Shown piece after piece: positions 35,665 to 43,430 of a stretch of DNA of 64,000 nt. Within the stretch, counting starts at the first letter, position 1; every line of letters begins with the position of its first letter. The notes beneath the pieces were generated by a model, which did no database searches, had not been told where the DNA came from, and saw only the letters and a list, made by a program, of their open reading frames with translations. Source of the stretch: Bin55 sp964511425 (GTDB taxonomy: Bacteria; Pseudomonadota; Gammaproteobacteria; Pseudomonadales; Azotimanducaceae); the NCBI GenBank assembly GCA_964511425.1, contig CAZEFI010000001.1, positions 62,001 to 126,000 of the forward strand. The letters run 5' to 3'. The translations under genes were made by a program, and so were the position numbers.

Positions 35665-36695
35665 TCAAACGACTCCGGGACACTGTATTTCTGAAGGCGT
35701 GTCGCGGAGAACCCACAGAACATACACCAATTTGGTTAAATCGACAGGCTGGTCGATATATGCCAGAGTATCGTAGAGTTAAAGGCGATACCAAAAGTCT
35801 AGATTTCTTCACAAATCCTGAGCTCGCCGCTAAAGTCACCTTGGACGCACAACGCATATTAGGTGTGGATGCTGCCATCGTCTTCGCTGACCTGCTACCC
35901 ATGCTACATCATATGGGCTTGGAGTTAGATTACTTTGAAGGCGTTGGTCCTCGTTTTGCGAACCCAATCAAAGAACCACAAGACAATGCACGATTGCGGC
36001 GATTGGAAGCGGAAAGAGATTGTAGTTACATCGCACAAACGATTCAAAATGTCTTAGAAGATCTTCCCTCCGACGTTAGTCTAATTGGATTCGCCGGTGG
36101 ACCTTTCACACTTGCGGCTTATGCTATCGAGGGTCAAGGATCACATCACTTTCAGAATGTGCGCAAATTCATGTACCGTTACCCAAACAGTTGGCACGAA
36201 CTTCTCGAGAAAATTACCCTGTCCGTAATCGATTACTTAAACCTCCAGATCAAATCCGGGGTAGATGCTGTTCAAATATTTGATAGTTGGGTTGGCTGTT
36301 TAGGTACTAGAGAGTACCAATCATATGTTTCAACCTTTACGCAGCAGCTATTCGAAGGTATCGACCGGGGCGTTCCGAGTATATATTTCGGTACCGGCAA
36401 CTCACATTTGCTCAAAGCAATGTATGAAACGGGTCCCGATGTGCTAGCACTCGATTGGCGGCCACGGCTTGTAGACGTTTGGAACGATTTACAATGCAAG
36501 GCTGTACAGGGTAATTTGGATCCGATCGTGTTGTGTGCAGACGAGAAAGTAGTCGTCGAACATGCTCGGCGCATCCTAGTTGATGTTGGCTACAAACCGG
36601 GGCACATCTTCAATTTGGGGCATGGTATCATCCCGTCTACTCCCGTCGATAATGTCAAACGTCTAGTAGACTACGTACAGTCGTTTCGGTGTTAG
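35661..36695 (+). CDS. hemE: Uroporphyrinogen decarboxylase
   Basis: A 344-residue heme-pathway enzyme removing four acetate carboxyls from uroporphyrinogen III. The first signature, PIWLNRQAGRYMPEYR, and the second, GFAGGPFTLAAYAIEG, are clear, as is the C-terminal FNLGHGIIPSTPVDNV. It overlaps fabV as ATGA, which couples heme and lipid genes on one transcript. It ends before a convergent argE. Confidence 0.96.
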   Translation: MIKRLRDTVFLKACRGEPTEHTPIWLNRQAGRYMPEYRRVKGDTKSLDFFTNPELAAKVTLDAQRILGVDAAIVFADLLPMLHHMGLELDYFEGVGPRFANPIKEPQDNARLRRLEAERDCSYIAQTIQNVLEDLPSDVSLIGFAGGPFTLAAYAIEGQGSHHFQNVRKFMYRYPNSWHELLEKITLSVIDYLNLQIKSGVDAVQIFDSWVGCLGTREYQSYVSTFTQQLFEGIDRGVPSIYFGTGNSHLLKAMYETGPDVLALDWRPRLVDVWNDLQCKAVQGNLDPIVLCADEKVVVEHARRILVDVGYKPGHIFNLGHGIIPSTPVDNVKRLVDYVQSFRC

Positions 36696-36732
36696 CAAAA
36701 CCTAAACAGAGACGCTACGGAAACCGTGAGTT

Positions 36733-36746
36733 CGACAAAATTTTGT
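36733..36746. repeat. Perfect 14-bp palindrome between hemE and argE
   Basis: GACAAAATTTTGTC is fully self-complementary. It sits in the 82 bp between the convergent hemE and argE genes. It has no T-run and no loop, so it is not a good intrinsic terminator; a protein-binding site is possible. Confidence 0.3.
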
Positions 36747-36777
36747 CCTCAACAATTGAACTAAGCTCGAATGTCGA

Positions 36778-37926
36778 TTACGGAGAGAAACAATATGTAT
36801 GCAGCAAACGCGCAAGGATGTCTTGAGCGGTCCTCACTTGGTCGAACTGCAAGTACTCGTCGACTTGATGTGCTTGATCAATCGATCCAGGACCATACAC
36901 TATCGTATCAATACCCATAGTTTGCAAAAAGGGGGCTTCAGTACCAAATGCGACAGCCGAGGATGGTTGTCCGGTGAACCGTTCGAAGAGCTTCGATAAC
37001 TTTGAGTCTACGTTCGCCGAAAATGGCTCAATTGGCGGCATTCCTAACTCAATGTCAATAGGCATTCCTACTTTTGACTGAAGAGACAGTAAGTATTCCT
37101 GGAGCTCTTCGGCGATGTTTGCGCTCGACATTCCAGGAAGAGTTCGACAATCAATCAAAAGTTCTGCACTACTACAAATTCGATTTGCACTGTCACCCGC
37201 ATGAAGGCAACCTAGATTCATGGTTGGCTGAGGAATGTCAAAGGCTTCATGGTAATGTTCTTCTCGAAGTTGCTCGCGATAACGAAGTAAATGAGTTAGT
37301 ATCTCATGCATTCCTTCTAATGCATTTGTGCCCAGTCGCGGATTCGACGAATGAGCAGATTTACCGTGAGTAGTGATCTTCATAGTGAAGATACCTTTAT
37401 GCGCGGATACGGGTTGTAAAGAAGTCGGTTCTCCGATGACAGCCGCTGCCGCAGTGAGTTTGTTTGTATCTAATAGATGTCGCGCTCCAGCCATATTCGT
37501 TTCTTCGTCAGCAGTCGCGAGTACAGTAATCGGTGCCGTGGCTTTGACTGATGACATTTTCTCAATAACTTCGAGCACAGTCGGAAAAAAACCTTTCATG
37601 TCGCAAGTTCCAAGGCCATAGAATCTGCCGTTTTCAGACTTTAACTCAAAGGGATCACTGGACCACAGATCGGCATCGCACGCGACAGTGTCAGTATGAC
37701 CAGAAAATAGTAAACCTCCTGTCCCTTCGCCCTTTCGGGCGACCAAGTTGAACTTGGCACCGTTAGGTAATGGTTGAATTGAAATGTCAAAACCAAGATC
37801 TTCCAACCATGTTGCCAACACGTCGACCACAGCGCGATTACTACAATCAAGCTCGCGCGATAGATTGCTCACGGAAGGTCTCTGTACCAACGCGCGAAGC
37901 ATTTCGTGAAAACTAGGTATAGACAT
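36778..37926 (-). CDS. argE: Acetylornithine deacetylase
   Basis: A 382-residue zinc metallopeptidase-family (M20) enzyme releasing ornithine from N-acetylornithine in arginine synthesis. Metal-binding LFSGHTDTVACDADLW, YGLGTCDMKGF and the catalytic glutamate region LATADEETNMAGA are present, and YGPGSIDQAHQVDEYL near the C-terminus is the ArgE-type ending that separates it from DapE. It is a single gene, divergent from ilvE across 72 bp. Confidence 0.94.
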   Translation of the reverse strand: MSIPSFHEMLRALVQRPSVSNLSRELDCSNRAVVDVLATWLEDLGFDISIQPLPNGAKFNLVARKGEGTGGLLFSGHTDTVACDADLWSSDPFELKSENGRFYGLGTCDMKGFFPTVLEVIEKMSSVKATAPITVLATADEETNMAGARHLLDTNKLTAAAAVIGEPTSLQPVSAHKGIFTMKITTHGKSAHSSNPRLGTNALEGMHEILTHLLRYREQLREEHYHEAFDIPQPTMNLGCLHAGDSANRICSSAELLIDCRTLPGMSSANIAEELQEYLLSLQSKVGMPIDIELGMPPIEPFSANVDSKLSKLFERFTGQPSSAVAFGTEAPFLQTMGIDTIVYGPGSIDQAHQVDEYLQFDQVRTAQDILARLLHTYCFSP

Positions 37927-37998
37927 CGACGTTAGGTGAATTCAAGGGCGTATTTAATATTATCGAAATTTGACTAGTTCCCTGAGGATGTTTGTATT

Positions 37999-38937
37999 AT
38001 GGTAGCGACACCGGCTAGCTTCGCCGACCGCGATGGCACCATTTGGATGAACGGTGAATTTATCGATTGGCGCGATGCCCGAGTTCACGTCTTGACTCAC
38101 ACTCTACACTATGGAGTCGGTTGTTTTGAAGGTGTTCGAGCGTATGCGAGTTCCCAAGGTGCACAGATTTTTCGGCTCCACGACCACACTCGTCGCTTCT
38201 TAGATTCAGCAAAAATCTTAAGAATGCAGATTCCCTTTTCTTTCGATACATTAGTCACAGCACAAATTGAAACTGTGAAACGAAATCGTTTGGAATCCGC
38301 GTACATTCGACCCTTAGCATTTTTGGGCTCCGAGGCGATGGGACTGCGTGCGCGAGGATTATCCGTCAATGTGTGTGTTGCAGCTTGGTCATGGCCGAGC
38401 TACATGGATCCCACAGCCCTAGCTAGCGGTATCCGCGTCCAAACTTCATCGTATACACGGCACCACGTCAATATCAGCATGTGTAAAGCGAAAGCTGTCG
38501 GTCATTACATAAATTCGGTGTTAGCACTTTCGGAAGCACTTGACGGAGGCTATGATGAGGCTTTGTTACTGGATAACGAAGGATACGTTACTGAAGGTAC
38601 CGGAGAAAACGTTTTTTTGGTCAAAAGTGGGGTCATACACACTCCAGAACTCACCTCTTGCCTCGCGGGTATAACGCGTAGCACCATTCTGACGTTTGCC
38701 AAAGAGTTTGGATACGAAGTCGTCGAGCGTCGGATCACTCGGGACGAGTTTTATATTGCTGATGAGTGCTTCATGACAGGAACTGCTGCGGAAGTAGTAC
38801 CTGTTCGCGAACTGGATGGTCGATCGATTGGGGACGGTACGCGTGGTCCGATTACCGAACAGCTTCAGCAAATGTATTTTGATCAAGTCCAGGGAAAGGT
38901 CACGAACCATCCAGAATGGCTCACCCTAGTCGATTGA
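37999..38937 (+). CDS. ilvE: Branched-chain amino acid aminotransferase
   Basis: A 312-residue class IV PLP aminotransferase making the last step of leucine, isoleucine and valine synthesis. The opening IWMNGEFIDWRDARVHVLTHTLHYG and GCFEGVRAY are typical. The PLP lysine lies in CKAKAVGHYINSVLALSEAL, and GTGENVFLVKSG and FMTGTAAEVVPV complete the signature. Its 3' end overlaps the convergent lpxL gene by 12 bp. Confidence 0.96.
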   Translation: MVATPASFADRDGTIWMNGEFIDWRDARVHVLTHTLHYGVGCFEGVRAYASSQGAQIFRLHDHTRRFLDSAKILRMQIPFSFDTLVTAQIETVKRNRLESAYIRPLAFLGSEAMGLRARGLSVNVCVAAWSWPSYMDPTALASGIRVQTSSYTRHHVNISMCKAKAVGHYINSVLALSEALDGGYDEALLLDNEGYVTEGTGENVFLVKSGVIHTPELTSCLAGITRSTILTFAKEFGYEVVERRITRDEFYIADECFMTGTAAEVVPVRELDGRSIGDGTRGPITEQLQQMYFDQVQGKVTNHPEWLTLVD

Positions 38938-39879
38938 AGTGTCGTTCACGAATCGATAATCACGTCGTTTACCTGTTTCCATCGTCTTAAATCGTCGGTG
39001 TACCCAGAAATACTGCGCTGGTTCCATCCGAACTATTTGCTCAATAATGGCGTTTACACTGGTTGCATCGGCACGGTAACAGTCAGGTTCGGGGAGACCC
39101 GATAGTTCGATGGGATGAAACTCAACATCCCAAGTTTGTGCGTCATTGTCACGTGTGTGCGTCATCAACACGACGCGGGCACCAGTCAGACGTGCGAGTC
39201 GAAAAGGAGTAGTGATCGTTGACGCTTTTATACCAAAAAATGGTGCAAAACACGTAGCTTTCCGAGTACCCATGTCTTGATCGCACGCGAACCAGATTGT
39301 CTTGCCTTTGTGTAGTTCAGCAATGATTGTCCTAAGTTCTGTGGCGAGATACAGTTTTTCGTAGTCTCGTTTCCGGCGACTGACCGCAAAATGATTTGCG
39401 ATGGGGTTTTTAATGTCGCGGTAGGTTATCTGTAGAGGGATGTTCTGGCTCACCGCTGCCCCACAAAGATCTAATGAAGCAAAGTGTGCTCCTAATAAGA
39501 TCGTACCACGTGTCCATGCTCGATCGTGAAGTTGTTCAAGACCCGTTAGTTGTACTCTGTTCAAGAGCGGTTGCACACCACGAAACCAAACGAACATGGT
39601 TTCAACCATGCTTCGCGAGAATTCATTGATGGATTGGCGGGTTAATTCTTCGCGCTGTGTGGTAGTGAGTTCCGGAAACGCTAACTGTAAATTTACTTGA
39701 ACAATGGCCTTCCGCCTAGGGAAAACTGAAAAGAAAAACCGTGCAATTAATCTGCCTACGAGGTACTGCACTACCATCGGTAATCGTACAACACACCAAC
39801 ACGTACCAAACAGTAACCAAGTTGGCCAGTGCCACGGCAGCCACCAATGTTTCATTGAATAGGGTACCCAATGTTCCAT
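38926..39879 (-). CDS. lpxL: Lipid A biosynthesis lauroyl/myristoyl acyltransferase
   Basis: A 317-residue inner-membrane acyltransferase of the LpxL/LpxM/HtrB family adding secondary acyl chains to lipid A. The catalytic HxxxxD motif is in LLGAHFASLDLCG; IAELHKGKTIWFACDQDMG and the C-terminal QYFWVHRRFKT are conserved. The N-terminus has one hydrophobic span. The ATG at 39879 is used; an ATG eight codons in is also possible. Whether it adds laurate or myristate cannot be told. Confidence 0.92.
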   Translation of the reverse strand: MEHWVPYSMKHWWLPWHWPTWLLFGTCWCVVRLPMVVQYLVGRLIARFFFSVFPRRKAIVQVNLQLAFPELTTTQREELTRQSINEFSRSMVETMFVWFRGVQPLLNRVQLTGLEQLHDRAWTRGTILLGAHFASLDLCGAAVSQNIPLQITYRDIKNPIANHFAVSRRKRDYEKLYLATELRTIIAELHKGKTIWFACDQDMGTRKATCFAPFFGIKASTITTPFRLARLTGARVVLMTHTRDNDAQTWDVEFHPIELSGLPEPDCYRADATSVNAIIEQIVRMEPAQYFWVHRRFKTMETGKRRDYRFVNDTSID

Positions 39880-39910
39880 GTATCCAGAAGTTTTGGGTCA
39901 GACACACCCA

Positions 39911-40414
39911 TTAATCTTGCTGAAAAACACGGTGTGTAACTACTGCTCCCGCAGTAACACCAAGGAGACTACTAAGGCCTGCGTTCACTTCTATAACAGT
40001 ACGCACTGGTGAATCCGATTTAATTGATGTTAGGGAATGTGGCACGGTGTGTGTTACAACCTTGGCGATACGTCCGTGTGCATCCACAAACCACATATCC
40101 AAAGAAATATGTGTGTTTTTCATCCACATGCTGAGAACTTGATCACGCGAATGTGAGAATACCATGCCTTGATCCAATGGTAAATACCGGATATGCATTA
40201 AACCTCGAGCTTGGTCCGCTCGAGTTGTAACAGTGACCACTTCGAAGTGTGCTGTGATGCCTTCGATTGTTTGAACAGAAAGCTGTTCCAGTTCCCGTTG
40301 ATAGAGAGGTGAGTCAATCTGTCCATCTACTACCGGCTGAAAAAAGATGATCCCAACTAATGTGCAGATTAACGCATTTTGTGTGAATCTCGAGAGCGTA
40401 TAAAAAGAGTTCAA
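39911..40414 (-). CDS. DUF192 family protein, exported
   Basis: A 167-residue protein with an N-terminal hydrophobic signal (NALICTLVGIIFFQPVV) and a DUF192 domain, seen as QGMVFSHSRDQVLSMWMKNTHISLDMWFVDAHG with VIEVNAGLSSLLGV. The function of DUF192 is not established; members are small periplasmic or membrane-associated proteins. The start is TTG. It lies 31 bp upstream of lpxL on the same strand and may be co-transcribed. Confidence 0.85.
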   Translation of the reverse strand: MNSFYTLSRFTQNALICTLVGIIFFQPVVDGQIDSPLYQRELEQLSVQTIEGITAHFEVVTVTTRADQARGLMHIRYLPLDQGMVFSHSRDQVLSMWMKNTHISLDMWFVDAHGRIAKVVTHTVPHSLTSIKSDSPVRTVIEVNAGLSSLLGVTAGAVVTHRVFQQD

Positions 40415-40576
40415 CTAACTCCACCGAAACGAAAATTGCAAGAAAGTAACGACCGTTTTGACTGGGAAGATACAAGCGTACTCACGATGAATATGTAAGC
40501 ATTCACGGTACGGAAATAAATGTATAAAATTATTTCGTTCAAACTTGTGGCTAACTCGTGTTGGCTCAATGTGTAT

Positions 40577-40614
40577 GCCCATGCTTTGGGCGTGAAAGTG
40601 TTACAGGATAACAC
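40577..40614 (+). promoter_or_regulatory. Two tandem stem-loops in the TonB-receptor leader
   Basis: GCCCA-tgctt-TGGGC (40577-40591) and GTGTTA-cagga-TAACAC (40598-40614) are perfect hairpins seven bases apart. The second ends just before the ribosome-binding AGGAG at 40619-40622 and the ATG at 40627. Neither has a T-run, so they are not terminators; they may affect ribosome access or bind a regulator. Confidence 0.4.
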
Positions 40615-40626
40615 GATAGGAGAATC

Positions 40627-43221
40627 ATGATCAAATCAAACATTGTAAAAATTTGGATGCTACTTGCTGGCACGTTACTCTGGGTGGGAGTCACGACTTC
40701 GGCGCAAGATACCGATGAAGATGACACGCCAGATGCGGAGAACGATCAAGAGATGGAAGTACTCAACGTAATCGGGATTCGAAACCCCAATCGTGCCGTC
40801 TCGGATTCAGCCGTCCCAATTGACATTATCAGTGGCGAAAGCCTAAATGTAAATATGGGTGGTGCCGATCTGATGAACCGAATCGCGAGTCAGGTTCCGT
40901 CGTTCAACATTGAGCCGTTTCCCATCGCGGATGCCGCAACCATCATTCGTCCACCTAATCTTCGTGGTTTGTCATCCGACGCGACACTAGTTCTCGTCAA
41001 CGGCAAACGTCGACACCGTGGAGCTGTAATCGCGCTACTTGGTGGTGGGAAGAACGAAGGAGCACATGGAGCCGACATCAATGCTATCCCAACAATCGCA
41101 GTAGACCGAGTCGAAATATTACGAGATGGTGCGTCTGCCCAATACGGTTCTGACGCAGTTGCTGGCGTGATGAATTTCGTTCTCCGTAAAAGTGATAATG
41201 TGCGATCCGTGCAATTCAAAGGTTCGCAAACATATGAAGGTGATGGTACTTCTGTCACTCTCGCTGGCATCTATGGAATGCCAATAGGAAATGGAGGTTC
41301 GTTAACTGTTAGTGCTGACTACAGTTCTACGGAAGCTACCATTCGTAGTGTCCAACGGCGGGATGCTGAAAATCTTATCGAATCCGGAAATACACATGTT
41401 CAAGAACCATTTGCCCAAATCTGGGGCACTCCTGACATTCACTACGATTTTCGCGGATTTGCAAATTTTGACATACCAATGGAAAATAACCTCACGTTTT
41501 ATGGCTGGGGAAGTGTATCCCTACGTGATGTTGAGGGAGGCTTCTTTTTTCGAAATCCCGCAACACGTTCAGGTGTATTCACGATCGACGGCGGTAAAAC
41601 TTCGCTTATCGCCAACCTTGGCGACGACAGTAATGAATGTCCTGTCGTTCCGATTTGGAGACAAGTGAGGCCAGATGCTGATTTGCTTGCACAAGTCGAA
41701 GCTAATCCGAATTGCTATTCATTCTTGTCGTTGTTCCCTGGCGGATTCACCCCAAAGTTTGGAGGTGAAGTCGAAGATTACAGCTTCGCTGCGGGTCTCA
41801 GTGGAATGATATTTAACACATGGAGTTTCGATACCAGCTTCGTGTGGGGTACTAGCAATGTCGTGTATTACATGAACAACACGATAAACCCTCAACTAGT
41901 TGATCAGCGAAACAATATCCCAACTGAGTATCTACCAGGAGAACATGGTGAAACAGATTGGACTTTCGATTGGGCAATGAGCAAAGATATCCCTGTTGCA
42001 TCAGGTTACAGCGACATTCACTTTGCTACCGGTCTTGTTGTTCGAAGCGAAAACTGGGTGACGGTACAAGGAGAAGAAAATTCTTGGTACTCCAATGAGA
42101 AGTTCGTCAGACAAGGCTTTGGTGTTGGGTCGAATGGTTTTCCTGGATTTTCTCCTGATACTGAGGTCGATGAAACTCGGGTAAGCACAGCCATCTGGTT
42201 CGATGCCGAGCAAATGCTCACTTCGAATATTCTTGGTACTTTTGCGCTTCGAATGGAAGAGTTCGAAGGATTTGGTGACACCGTAGACTTTAAGGTTGGT
42301 ACGCTTGTCGATTACACAGACAATTTTTCGATTCGGTCCAGTTTTAGCACTGCATTTATTGCCCCAACCGTTGGTCAATCAAACATTCGCGTCGTATCCA
42401 CTAATTTCTTAATCAGCGACATCTGCCCTGTCCCAGGAACTCCATGTTTAACGGACGAAATCACGGTTTCAGCTTCTGATCCTTTAGCGTTAGCACTTGG
42501 AGGAGAGCGATTGCAACCAGTAAAGTCGCAAAACACGACTTTAGGTGGGTTACTACAGATGTGGAACACCGAACTTACCGTCGACTTCTTTAGGATCGAT
42601 GTAATTGACCGACTTGCCCGATCGTCACTCATTGAATTGACGCCTGAGATCATCGCGGTTCTTGAGGCGGAAGGCGCAGTTTTTGATCGCAGTCTCCGTG
42701 CTGTTCGATTCTTTACGAACAATTTTGACACTCGTACCGAAGGTGTTGAAGTCGCCGCGGCAAGAAACATTTCCATCGCAAACCGTCCTATCGATTTCAC
42801 GCTCGTAGCTAGCTTTATCAAGACTAGTGTCGAAAATTATGACCCAGCCGTGATCAGCGAACAACGCGTTTTAGAGTTGCGAAAAGGAGTTCCAAAATTG
42901 CGATTCACACTGTCCGGTGCTCACCAGGTTAATGCTAAGTGGAGCGTCAATGGTCGCATCCGTTACTACCACAAAATTTGGGAACCACATCTATTCTCGG
43001 ACGCTTATCCACTTACCACACACGAAGAATTTCTCATTGATTTAGAAGCTAATTATTTGTTTGACGAGAACACGACTCTTGTTTTCGGCTTAGAGAACTT
43101 CATGAATTCATTTCCGACTGGAAATGATTGGGGGCATGTTGCGGGTTCAAAGTATCCGATGACTAGCCCATTTGGATTCAATGGTGGAACCGCGTACGTC
43201 CGAGCGAACATGAACTTTTAG
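40627..43221 (+). CDS. TonB-dependent outer-membrane receptor
   Basis: An 864-residue receptor with a signal peptide (first ~26 residues, ending near TTSAQ). A TonB-box-like stretch is near residues 42-52, followed by the plug domain: PNLRGLSSDATLVLVNGKRRH and DRVEILRDGASAQYGSDAVAGVMNFVLRK are typical. The rest is a beta barrel with aromatic-rich strands, ending FNGGTAYVRANMNF with the terminal Phe of outer-membrane proteins. The substrate is unknown; no siderophore or vitamin gene adjoins it. A strong terminator follows. The subtilase gene is 210 bp further on. Confidence 0.93.
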   Translation: MIKSNIVKIWMLLAGTLLWVGVTTSAQDTDEDDTPDAENDQEMEVLNVIGIRNPNRAVSDSAVPIDIISGESLNVNMGGADLMNRIASQVPSFNIEPFPIADAATIIRPPNLRGLSSDATLVLVNGKRRHRGAVIALLGGGKNEGAHGADINAIPTIAVDRVEILRDGASAQYGSDAVAGVMNFVLRKSDNVRSVQFKGSQTYEGDGTSVTLAGIYGMPIGNGGSLTVSADYSSTEATIRSVQRRDAENLIESGNTHVQEPFAQIWGTPDIHYDFRGFANFDIPMENNLTFYGWGSVSLRDVEGGFFFRNPATRSGVFTIDGGKTSLIANLGDDSNECPVVPIWRQVRPDADLLAQVEANPNCYSFLSLFPGGFTPKFGGEVEDYSFAAGLSGMIFNTWSFDTSFVWGTSNVVYYMNNTINPQLVDQRNNIPTEYLPGEHGETDWTFDWAMSKDIPVASGYSDIHFATGLVVRSENWVTVQGEENSWYSNEKFVRQGFGVGSNGFPGFSPDTEVDETRVSTAIWFDAEQMLTSNILGTFALRMEEFEGFGDTVDFKVGTLVDYTDNFSIRSSFSTAFIAPTVGQSNIRVVSTNFLISDICPVPGTPCLTDEITVSASDPLALALGGERLQPVKSQNTTLGGLLQMWNTELTVDFFRIDVIDRLARSSLIELTPEIIAVLEAEGAVFDRSLRAVRFFTNNFDTRTEGVEVAAARNISIANRPIDFTLVASFIKTSVENYDPAVISEQRVLELRKGVPKLRFTLSGAHQVNAKWSVNGRIRYYHKIWEPHLFSDAYPLTTHEEFLIDLEANYLFDENTTLVFGLENFMNSFPTGNDWGHVAGSKYPMTSPFGFNGGTAYVRANMNF

Positions 43222-43245
43222 CATCAATTTAAGGTGTGAATAAGA

Positions 43246-43268
43246 AAGCCCAAACATTGGGCTTTTTT
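43246..43268 (+). terminator. Intrinsic terminator after the TonB receptor
   Basis: AAGCCCAA pairs perfectly with TTGGGCTT around a three-base loop (ACA), and a run of T follows. It lies 25 bp after the receptor stop codon and points the same way, separating the receptor from the subtilase gene. Confidence 0.9.
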
Positions 43269-43365
43269 ATTGGGTGAAATTGTTTGTGACCTTCTTTTGC
43301 TTTAAGATTCGTCGCAGAGGACGGAGCTTAAAATTTTGGTTCAATTCCGATGTTTACGTTGTAGA

Positions 43366-43371
43366 TATAAT
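43366..43371 (+). promoter_or_regulatory. Candidate -10 box for the subtilase gene
   Basis: A perfect TATAAT lies 60 bp upstream of the GTG start of the subtilase gene and after the receptor terminator. No strong -35 element is at the right distance (TTCAAT is 20 bp away), so this is tentative. Confidence 0.35.
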
Positions 43372-43430
43372 CGAAATGTGTTCAAACTTCTCGAGCTTGA
43401 AAGTGTCACAATGATTCAAGAGGGTACATC

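Noticed and set aside
40890..41270. Minus-strand open frame inside the TonB receptor
   Set aside because: It is a shadow of the receptor plug domain and has no family resemblance.
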